Shown: one piece after another, positions 1 through 5,012 of the stretch
How the letters are laid out: each line of letters begins with the position of its first letter
Position numbering within the stretch: the first letter of the stretch is position 1
Assembly: GCA_902767125.1 (NCBI GenBank)
Contig: CACXGJ010000167.1
Coordinates: 1 to 5,012, forward strand
Source: an uncultured Ruminococcus sp.
Lineage (GTDB): Bacteria; Bacillota; Clostridia; Oscillospirales; Acutalibacteraceae
DNA length: 5,012 nt
Direction of reading: 5' to 3'
Notes under the pieces: model-generated
Told to the model about the DNA's origin: nothing
Databases searched by the model: none
Seen by the model: only the letters and a program-made list of their open reading frames with translations
Position numbers and translations under genes: made by a program

Positions 1-2
1 CC

Positions 3-314
3 GAAATTGACGGTGCAAACGCCTGGGAAAGACTTATCCATGTAACTCTCCCACAGATAATGCCATCAATCACTATATGCCTGTTCCTCACACTCACAAA
101 CTCCTTCAAGCTGTTCGACCAGAACTATGCCCTCACAGCAGGTGCTCCGGGCAACAAAACTCAAATGCTTGCTCTTGACATCTACAACACCTTCTACGGC
201 AGAGTAGGCTATCAGGGTGTCGGTCAGGCAAAAGCTGTTGTATTCTTTATCATCGTTGCGGCTATCGCTCTTACACAGCTCTACCTCACACGAAGCAAGG
301 AGGTTGAAAATTAA
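3..314 (+). CDS. Sugar ABC transporter permease, MalF/UgpA type (3' end only)
   Basis: This is the C-terminal 103 residues of an inner-membrane permease for carbohydrate uptake; the gene begins left of the window. The frame is open from base 3, well before the first in-window ATG at 60, so that ATG is internal. The fragment opens with the second half of the EAA loop (IDGANAWERLIHVTLPQ, about residues 2-18), the cytoplasmic helix that docks on the transport ATPase. A hydrophobic segment follows (about residues 20-33), then an extracytoplasmic stretch containing NYALTAGAPGNKT, then a last membrane helix (about 81-95) and a short charged tail. Its stop TAA shares one base with the ATG of the next gene, so the two permeases are surely co-transcribed and form a heterodimer. 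The family is clear from the motif and the pairing. The sugar cannot be told from this fragment. Confidence 0.93.
   Translation, partial: EIDGANAWERLIHVTLPQIMPSITICLFLTLTNSFKLFDQNYALTAGAPGNKTQMLALDIYNTFYGRVGYQGVGQAKAVVFFIIVAAIALTQLYLTRSKEVEN
297..303 (+). promoter_or_regulatory. Ribosome binding site of the second permease
   Basis: AAGGAGG is a near-perfect Shine-Dalgarno sequence, ten bases before the ATG at 314. It lies inside the last codons of the upstream permease. This supports the ATG at 314 as the true start of the long N-terminal form. Confidence 0.85.
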
Positions 315-1306
315 TGGCTGACTTGAATAAAAAACAATGGACTACCGAGCCTATTGCTCCCGTAGACAGTCCCGAATGGAGACAATTCCTTGCAGGTGCT
401 GCAAAGGACACCAACAACAGGCAAAGAAAAGCTGAACTTGATGCTCAACAGAACTCAAAAGCTGCCAAGCCAAAGATTCCTATGACAGGCAAGGACTGGG
501 TGAAATTCGCTGTACTCGTTATCATCTCGATAGCTTTTATCGTTCCTATACTGCTCGTTCTGATGAACAGCTTTAAATCGACTATTTCAGTCAGCAATGA
601 GCCGTTCTCCCTGCCGAGCAGTGAGACCTTTGTGGGCTTTGACAACTATACCAACGGTATCGAAAAGATAGATTTCTTCCCCGCATTCTTCAGGTCTATT
701 TTTGTTACGGTATTTTCTGTTGCATTTCTCATTCTTTGCACATCAATGTGTGCATGGTTTATCGTAAGAGTCAAAACATGGTATACAAAGCTGATGTACC
801 TGCTGTTTGCATTTTCAATGATCGTACCGTTCCAAATGGTCATGTATCCGATGTCATTCGTTGCAAACCAACTCAAACTCGATAACATGATCGGTATCGT
901 TGTTATATATCTCGGCTTCGGTGCAGGTCTGGCTGTATTCATGTTTGCAGGATTCATAAAGTCAGTTCCACTTGAGATCGAGGAAGCTGCTATGATCGAC
1001 GGCTGCGGTCCTATCAGAACATTCTTTATGATAGATTTCCCGATACTCCGCCCGTCTGCTATCACTGTTGCCATACTCAATGCAATGTGGATATGGAATG
1101 ACTATCTGCTGCCGACACTGATACTCAGCAACAAGGAAAGAACACTTCCTATGGCAATACAATATCTGCGTGGCGGCTACGGCTCAATAGATATGGCTGC
1201 CATGATGGCTATGCTTGTACTTGCCATCATCCCGATAATCATATTCTACTTCTCATGTCAGAAATATATTATCAAGGGTGTTGTTGCAGGTGCCGTAAAG
1301 GGCTGA
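314..1306 (+). CDS. Carbohydrate ABC transporter permease, MalG/UgpE type
   Basis: This 330-residue inner-membrane protein is the second half of the permease pair of a sugar importer. Six hydrophobic segments are visible at about residues 64-84, 126-150, 158-180, 191-214, 250-271 and 296-316. The cytoplasmic EAA loop, EIEEAAMIDGCGPIRTFFMI (221-240), lies between helices four and five, as in MalG; it couples to the ATPase. The C-terminus is short and basic, ending in AGAVKG, which is common in this family. The protein is longer than typical MalG-type permeases (about 270-300 residues) because a polar, mostly hydrophilic stretch of some 60 residues precedes the first helix. The start is fixed by the strong ribosome binding site and the one-base overlap with the preceding gene. 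A terminator follows, so this is the last gene of its operon. Substrate is unknown; no binding protein or ATPase gene is visible here. Confidence 0.95.
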   Translation: MADLNKKQWTTEPIAPVDSPEWRQFLAGAAKDTNNRQRKAELDAQQNSKAAKPKIPMTGKDWVKFAVLVIISIAFIVPILLVLMNSFKSTISVSNEPFSLPSSETFVGFDNYTNGIEKIDFFPAFFRSIFVTVFSVAFLILCTSMCAWFIVRVKTWYTKLMYLLFAFSMIVPFQMVMYPMSFVANQLKLDNMIGIVVIYLGFGAGLAVFMFAGFIKSVPLEIEEAAMIDGCGPIRTFFMIDFPILRPSAITVAILNAMWIWNDYLLPTLILSNKERTLPMAIQYLRGGYGSIDMAAMMAMLVLAIIPIIIFYFSCQKYIIKGVVAGAVKG

Positions 1307-1339
1307 TATTTCCTGTAAAGTAAAATAAAATCGAACCTT

Positions 1340-1378
1340 GTCGGAAAATGTTTTTTAATCATTTTCCGACTTTTTTTT
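1340..1378 (+). terminator. Intrinsic terminator of the sugar transporter operon
   Basis: A perfect 11-bp inverted repeat (GTCGGAAAATG at 1340-1350 and CATTTTCCGAC at 1360-1370) encloses a nine-base loop. Eight T follow directly at 1371-1378. The reverse strand lacks a T run after the hairpin, so it acts on + strand transcripts only. It ends the permease operon and separates it from the regulator gene. Confidence 0.93.
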
Positions 1379-1389
1379 AATAAAATCAC

Positions 1390-1408
1390 TTGACATTCCG
1401 AATGTAAA
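1390..1408. promoter_or_regulatory. Candidate operator dyad over the -35 box
   Basis: TTGACATTC-C-GAATGTAAA is an inverted repeat centred on 1399, with eight of nine base pairs matching (mismatch at 1392/1406). The inner CATTC/GAATG arms are perfect. It covers the -35 box and the adjoining spacer, where a bound dimer would block RNA polymerase. MarR-family regulators commonly bind such dyads in their own promoters, so autorepression is a fair inference. The sequence does not obviously match the AT-rich repeats I recall for Bacillus OhrR. Confidence 0.5.
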
Positions 1409-1417
1409 TGGTAAAAT
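1390..1417 (+). promoter_or_regulatory. Promoter of the OhrR-like regulator gene
   Basis: A perfect -35 box TTGACA (1390-1395) is separated by 16 bases from TAAAAT (1412-1417), a good sigma-A-type -10 box. Transcription would begin near 1424. This places the in-frame ATG at 1408 inside the promoter and excludes it as the translation start. The location just after the upstream terminator and just before the gene supports the call; start-site mapping has not been seen. Confidence 0.8.
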
Positions 1418-1448
1418 ATATATTACAGTTTATGTGTATTTTATTAAC

Positions 1449-1455
1449 AGGAGGG
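1449..1455 (+). promoter_or_regulatory. Ribosome binding site deciding a TTG start
   Basis: AGGAGGG is the only strong Shine-Dalgarno sequence near the gene. It lies 12 bases before the in-frame TTG at 1468, slightly longer than ideal. Any start at 1408 or 1432 would put this site inside the coding region and lack a ribosome binding site of its own. Confidence 0.75.
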
Positions 1456-1467
1456 AAAATAAGTAAA

Positions 1468-1902
1468 TTGAAAAAGGATTCTTTAAAGCTTGAGGATCAG
1501 CTTTGCTTTCCGCTCTATGTGGCTTCGAGAAAGGTCATATCTCTTTATCATCCGTATCTTAAACCGCTTAATATAACTTATACTCAATATATAGTTTTTA
1601 TGGCTCTATGGAACAATGAAAGAATGACCGTGAGCGAACTCGGAAAAATGCTTTTTCTTGACAACGGCACTCTTACTCCATTACTCAAAAAAATGGAGGC
1701 ACAGGGTTATATTACAAGAACAAGAAGCGATAAGGATGAAAGAGTCGTGATGATCTCTCTGACAGAAGCAGGCTGGCAAATGAAGGAAAAATGCAGGGAT
1801 ATACAGACCTCTGTGGAGGATTCTGTTGACATTGATCCCGACAATAGCCAAGATCTTTATGCACTGCTTTACAGCCTCATAAAAAAGGTCTCCGACAAGT
1901 GA
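1468..1902 (+). CDS. MarR-family transcriptional regulator, OhrR-like peroxide sensor
   Basis: With the TTG start this is a 144-residue winged-helix regulator, the usual length for OhrR. The N-terminus carries LEDQLCFPLY, with Cys13 where OhrR proteins hold their peroxide-sensing cysteine, and Tyr17, Tyr27 and Tyr38 (NITYTQY) at the positions of the tyrosines that contact that cysteine in Bacillus OhrR. The recognition helix is DNGTLTPLLKKME (65-77), and the wing region contains SDKDERVVMISLT (87-99). In known OhrR, oxidation of the cysteine by organic hydroperoxide releases DNA and derepresses the ohr peroxidase; such a role here is inferred. A second cysteine, Cys109, is present, but I cannot say if it takes part. 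No ohr gene is in view: the gene stands alone, with its own promoter and terminator. A longer reading from ATG 1408 or 1432 is unlikely, because the added residues lie over the promoter and leader. It could also sense another oxidant or ligand. Confidence 0.88.
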   Translation: MKKDSLKLEDQLCFPLYVASRKVISLYHPYLKPLNITYTQYIVFMALWNNERMTVSELGKMLFLDNGTLTPLLKKMEAQGYITRTRSDKDERVVMISLTEAGWQMKEKCRDIQTSVEDSVDIDPDNSQDLYALLYSLIKKVSDK

Positions 1903-1912
1903 CCGATAAGCC

Positions 1913-1944
1913 AAAAGCCCGAAACAAAAGTTTCGGGCTTTTTT
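1913..1944. terminator. Bidirectional terminator between regulator gene and atpD
   Basis: AAAAGCCCGAAAC (1913-1925) and GTTTCGGGCTTTT (1930-1942) form a perfect 13-bp stem around an AAAA loop. On the + strand the hairpin's GC-rich part is followed by six T (1939-1944), ending the regulator transcript. On the - strand the arm ends in four U, ending the ATPase operon. It lies between the convergent stop codons at 1902 and 1948. Termination is likely stronger for the + direction because of its longer U-tract. Confidence 0.92.
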
Positions 1945-1947
1945 CAT

Positions 1948-2610
1948 TTACTGATATTTTTCGGAATAACCGTGTGCCTTTTCCAAAAGCATATCCTTTA
2001 CTTTCATAAGCCTGGTACGGCTGCTTCGGTCATTTTCCTCAAGCTTCATCGCTATATATTTTATGGTCTCCTCATATCTCGGTATCATAACGTGTTCAAG
2101 CGAGTTCACACGTCTTCTTGTACGCTCTATCTCCGCCGCCATCAGCTCACAGCTTTTTTCCATCTCGGCTAACCTTATCAGATTGGGCAGGACATCGTTC
2201 AGCTCACTTACCGCATCATCAAGCTCAAATGATGTGAATGCAAAGCCGTATGGGAATATCTCTCCCTTATCGTCACTTCCATGCACTGACTCGAACAACG
2301 GTACATCAACACTCATTATATTTTTAGAGCCTACCTCAACACCTGTCTGATGCTTCGAGGACATTAGCGAGGATTCCAGCGATTTTTTGTTCATCACCGC
2401 ACTTGCATTTATAAAATGATTGTTGCAGTTCTCAAGCTGTGATTCGACCTTTTCACGAAGTCTTTTTGTTTCCTTGACGAGTTCTATGAACTGTCTCATC
2501 AGCTCATCACGCTTGTCCTTGAGCATCTTATGACCTCGCCTTGCAATCTGAAGCTGTTTTTTGAGCTTGGTCATCTGCATTCTTGTCGGATTGACATTCA
2601 TTATCGCCAT
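1948..2610 (-). CDS. atpD: V-type ATP synthase subunit D (central stalk)
   Basis: This 220-residue protein is the central rotor shaft that turns inside the A3B3 head and passes torque between ATP hydrolysis or synthesis and the membrane ion ring. The family signature is plain near the N-terminus: NPTRMQMTKLKKQLQIARRG (7-26), followed by HKMLKDKRDEL. A second conserved block, ERTRRRVNSLEHVMIPRYEE (162-181), leads into IKYIAMKLEE. Both ends are predicted long helices (about 10-62 and 130-212), which pair as a coiled coil; the middle (about 75-125) is variable and Gly/Ser-containing. Length is typical of the family. The gene lies 12 bases after atpB, and its ribosome binding site AAGGTG (2619-2624) overlaps the atpB stop codon. 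ATG at 2610 is preferred; Met4 is a possible alternative. It is the last gene of the operon, ending six bases before the terminator hairpin. Confidence 0.96.
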   Translation of the reverse strand: MAIMNVNPTRMQMTKLKKQLQIARRGHKMLKDKRDELMRQFIELVKETKRLREKVESQLENCNNHFINASAVMNKKSLESSLMSSKHQTGVEVGSKNIMSVDVPLFESVHGSDDKGEIFPYGFAFTSFELDDAVSELNDVLPNLIRLAEMEKSCELMAAEIERTRRRVNSLEHVMIPRYEETIKYIAMKLEENDRSSRTRLMKVKDMLLEKAHGYSEKYQ

Positions 2611-2622
2611 ATACTCAACACC

Positions 2623-3993
2623 TTACTTTCCATAGTACTTGTCAAGCATATCATCTTTTATTCTCTTTAACTCACTTCTCGGAAGTATGTGCAATAATTT
2701 CCAGCCTATATCAAGAGTTTCCTCAATAGTACGGTTTGCCGTATATCCTTGAGATACATATTCCCTCTCGAAAGCCTCTGCAAATTCGGCATATTTCTTG
2801 TCTATATCCGTCAGGGCGGATTCACCCAACACTATCATCAGTTCTCTTGCATCCTTTCCTCTTGCATATGCCGAGAAAAGCTGATTCATGGTAGCCGCAT
2901 GGTCTTCTCTTGTACGTCCGACGCCTATACCCTTATCCTTGAGACGTGACAGTGACGGCAGAACATCTATCGGCGGTGTTATGCCCTTTCTGTACAGCTC
3001 ACGGCTCAATATTATCTGTCCCTCTGTGATATATCCTGTCAGGTCGGGTATCGGGTGAGTCTTGTCATCTTCGGGCATTGTCAGGATCGGTATCATTGTG
3101 ATAGAGCCGCTTTTACCCTTTTGTCTGCCTGCACGTTCATAAAGAGTTGCAAGGTTCGTATACATATATCCGGGATAACCACGTCTTCCGGGGACTTCCT
3201 TTCGTGCAGCCGAAACTTCACGCAAAGCATCGGCATAGTTTGTAATATCCGTCATTATAACAAGAACGTGCATTCCCATGTCGAATGCAAGATATTCAGC
3301 GGCAGTAAGTGCCATTCTCGGAGTTGCTATTCTCTCTATGGCAGGATCATTTGCAAGATTCACGAACATTACAGTTCTGTCCAAAGCACCTGTTTCACGG
3401 AATGACTTTACAAAATATTCTGATTCCTCATAGGTGATACCCATTGCAGCAAATACAACGGCAAACTGTTCATTTTTGCCACGGACAGCAGCCTGTCTTG
3501 CTATCTGTGCAGCGAGCTGTGCATGGGGCAAGCCTGATGCAGAGAATATGGGCAGCTTCTGACCTCTTACAAGAGTGTTAAGACCGTCTATTGCAGAAAC
3601 ACCTGTCTGTATAAATTCCTGCGGATAGTCACGGGCTGCGGGATTCATCGGCGTACCGTTTATATCGAGTCTTTTTTCGGGGATTATGGCAGGACCGTCA
3701 TCTATCGGATTTCCGAGACCATCGAATACCCTTGAAAGCATATCCGCCGAAACGGGCAGCTCCATTGAACGTCCGATAAATCTGACCTTTGAATGTGCAA
3801 GGTTGATGCCTGCTGCTGATTCAAAAAGCTGTACAAGGGCATTTTTTCCGTCTATCTCAAGCACCTGACAGCGACGTATATCACCGTTGGGAAGTTCTAT
3901 TTCACCAAGCTCATTATATGTTACTCCCTCAACGTCACTTACCATCATAAGAGGACCTGCGACCTCTCTTATCGTGCGGTATTCCTTCGGCAT
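2623..3993 (-). CDS. atpB: V-type ATP synthase subunit B
   Basis: This 456-residue protein is the non-catalytic nucleotide-interface subunit that alternates with A in the cytoplasmic A3B3 head. Three regions can be seen: an N-terminal beta-barrel domain (about 1-75, with REVAGPLM), a RecA-like core (about 76-350) and a helical C-terminal domain. Where F-type subunits have a P-loop, it carries the degenerate SASGLPHAQLA (151-161), normal for V-type B subunits. The ATPase alpha/beta signature PPIDVLPSLS is at 340-349, directly followed by Arg350, the arginine finger that reaches the catalytic site in A. The length and the position of this arginine agree with the Enterococcus hirae protein as I recall it. 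The ATG shares one base with the atpA stop (TGATG), so translation is probably coupled. No frameshift or missing key residue is seen. Whether the enzyme moves Na+ or H+ cannot be judged, since the membrane subunits are outside the window. Confidence 0.98.
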   Translation of the reverse strand: MPKEYRTIREVAGPLMMVSDVEGVTYNELGEIELPNGDIRRCQVLEIDGKNALVQLFESAAGINLAHSKVRFIGRSMELPVSADMLSRVFDGLGNPIDDGPAIIPEKRLDINGTPMNPAARDYPQEFIQTGVSAIDGLNTLVRGQKLPIFSASGLPHAQLAAQIARQAAVRGKNEQFAVVFAAMGITYEESEYFVKSFRETGALDRTVMFVNLANDPAIERIATPRMALTAAEYLAFDMGMHVLVIMTDITNYADALREVSAARKEVPGRRGYPGYMYTNLATLYERAGRQKGKSGSITMIPILTMPEDDKTHPIPDLTGYITEGQIILSRELYRKGITPPIDVLPSLSRLKDKGIGVGRTREDHAATMNQLFSAYARGKDARELMIVLGESALTDIDKKYAEFAEAFEREYVSQGYTANRTIEETLDIGWKLLHILPRSELKRIKDDMLDKYYGK

Positions 3994-5012
3994 CAGTCCT
4001 CACTCCTTTCAAGAACATCCTTTATTTCCTGCTCAAGCATTGCACTTATGGATTCAAATTCATTGTCTATATTCGTTTCTTCTTCATACTTGAATCTTCC
4101 GACACGCTCACGCACCGACATCGCTATCAGCATATCGGTATTTGCACCGTCCTTGAGTGCCTCGACAGACTTGTCATAGCAAAGCAGTATCGCTCTCATC
4201 ATCAGTACCTGTTTTTTGAGAGATGTATAGGTATCTATCGAATCAAAAGCGTTCTGATGGAGATAGTCCTCACGGATAGAACGGGCTGTTTCAAGCTTGA
4301 GTCTGTCAGTCGGCGAAAGTGCATCCATTCCGACAAGATTTACTATTTCCTGAAGCTCGGATTCATCCTGAAGGAGTGACATAAGTCTGCCACGGAGCTT
4401 CATAAAGTCCTTTGAAGCATTTTCCGCAAACCAGTCCTCAAGCTGATCGGTATAGAGCGAATAGCTTGTCAGCCAGTTGATTGCAGGGAAATGTCTTTTG
4501 TATGCAAGATTTGCATCAAGTCCCCAGAACACCTTAACTATACGGAGAGTTGCCTGTGATACAGGCTCCGAAATATCACCGCCGGGAGGCGATACTGCAC
4601 CGATTACGGACAATGCACCCTCTTTTTCATCACTGCCGTTTACAAGCACACGACCTGCTCTTTCATAGAACTGTGCAAGACGGCTTCCGAGATATGCAGG
4701 ATATCCTTCTTCACCGGGCATTTCTTCAAGTCGTCCCGACATCTCACGCAGAGCCTCTGCCCAACGTGAAGTCGAATCCGCCATCAGAGCCACTGTAAAG
4801 CCCATATCACGGAAATATTCCGCTATCGTGATACCTGTGTAAATAGAGGCTTCACGGGCTGCAACAGGCATATCGGAGGTATTCGCGATCAGGACGGTCC
4901 TCTGCATCAGGGACTCGCCCGTGCGCGGGTCGACCAGTTCGGGGAACTCGTTCAGAACGTCCGTCATCTCATTTCCGCGCTCACCGCAGCCGATATAGAC
5001 GACGATGTCCGC
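3993..5012 (-). CDS. atpA: V-type ATP synthase catalytic subunit A (C-terminal part)
   Basis: These 339 residues are the C-terminal part of the catalytic subunit, whose full length is usually near 590; the start and the P-loop lie beyond the right edge. The frame is open up to base 5012, so the ATG at 4967 is internal. The fragment begins in the nucleotide-binding core with IGCGERGNEMTDVLNEFPEL (7-26), in which Glu11 and Arg12 correspond to conserved active-site residues of the family. VALMADSTSRWAEALRE (74-90) contains the Walker B aspartate. EEMPGEEGYPAYL (96-108) and FYERAGR follow. The signature PAINWLTSYS is at 176-185, and the helical C-terminal domain occupies the rest. It hydrolyses or makes ATP at the A-B interfaces. 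The order A-B-D matches V-type operons in Enterococcus and clostridia. The first 46 codons of the fragment are unusually GC-rich compared with the rest (see findings). Confidence 0.97.
   Translation of the reverse strand, partial: ADIVVYIGCGERGNEMTDVLNEFPELVDPRTGESLMQRTVLIANTSDMPVAAREASIYTGITIAEYFRDMGFTVALMADSTSRWAEALREMSGRLEEMPGEEGYPAYLGSRLAQFYERAGRVLVNGSDEKEGALSVIGAVSPPGGDISEPVSQATLRIVKVFWGLDANLAYKRHFPAINWLTSYSLYTDQLEDWFAENASKDFMKLRGRLMSLLQDESELQEIVNLVGMDALSPTDRLKLETARSIREDYLHQNAFDSIDTYTSLKKQVLMMRAILLCYDKSVEALKDGANTDMLIAMSVRERVGRFKYEEETNIDNEFESISAMLEQEIKDVLERSED
4003..4009 (-). promoter_or_regulatory. Ribosome binding site of atpB
   Basis: AAAGGAG on the - strand sits nine bases before the atpB ATG and lies within the last codons of atpA. 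With the TGATG overlap it fixes the atpB start and suggests coupled translation of subunits A and B. Confidence 0.82.

Noticed and set aside
60..314. A separate 84-residue small protein starting at ATG 60
   Set aside because: The frame is open to the left edge and the residues encoded before 60 are the conserved EAA loop of a permease, so this is the tail of a larger gene.
646..1080. A 144-codon open frame on the - strand opposite the second permease
   Set aside because: It lies wholly inside a well-supported permease gene, lacks a recognisable ribosome binding site or protein family, and its hydrophobic/polar pattern is what the complement of membrane-helix codons produces.
1340..1408. Similarity between the terminator arm CATTTTCCGAC and the dyad arm CATTCCGA, as a possible second operator
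   Set aside because: The match is short and interrupted, and the terminator stem already explains the first copy; chance similarity is enough.
314..2610. A functional link between sugar transporter, OhrR-like regulator and V-type ATPase as one new system
   Set aside because: Each unit is closed by terminators, the regulator has its own promoter, and the ATPase genes run the other way. Adjacency alone does not support a shared system.
3055..3405. A 116-codon open frame on the + strand inside atpB
   Set aside because: It is antisense to a highly conserved ATPase core, rich in Cys, Ser and His in the way of a frame shadow, and has no promoter or ribosome binding site.
3511..3543. Apparent loss of the Walker A P-loop in subunit B (SASGLPHAQLA)
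   Set aside because: This degenerate loop is normal for V-type B subunits, which are not catalytic; it is not a mutation or pseudogene sign.

Overview
The window looks like chromosomal DNA from a low-to-mid GC anaerobic Firmicute, probably a Ruminococcus-like Clostridium-class bacterium. That assignment is inference. It rests on the AGGAGG-type ribosome binding sites, the GC level in the mid 40s, a V-type (A-type) ATP synthase operon, and a two-permease sugar ABC transporter of the kind common in gut clostridia.

Left part (1-1378, + strand): the 3' end of one sugar ABC transporter permease (MalF/UgpA type) runs into a complete second permease (MalG/UgpE type) through a one-base TAATG overlap. 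A strong intrinsic terminator closes this operon. The substrate-binding protein, and possibly the ATPase, would lie outside the window.

Middle (1379-1945, + strand): a single-gene unit holds a MarR-family regulator with the thiol-sensor features of OhrR. It has its own promoter, a dyad over the -35 box that may be its operator, and a TTG start. A hairpin with U-tracts in both directions ends it.

Right part (1948-5012, - strand): three V-type ATPase genes are read right to left. They are the 3' part of atpA (catalytic subunit A), a complete atpB (regulatory subunit B) and a complete atpD (central stalk D). atpA and atpB overlap by one base, and atpB and atpD are 12 bases apart. atpD is the last gene, ending just before the shared terminator. 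Together they encode most of the soluble A3B3D motor head; the ion-translocating Vo part and the remaining stalk genes must lie upstream of atpA, beyond the right edge.

The three units are not obviously related in function. I see no CRISPR array, mobile element, tRNA or defence-like cassette, and no evidence of a new multi-gene system. The most notable points are an abrupt GC and codon-usage change inside atpA near position 4872, an orphan OhrR-like regulator with a well-placed dyad, and a roughly 60-residue N-terminal extension on the second permease.
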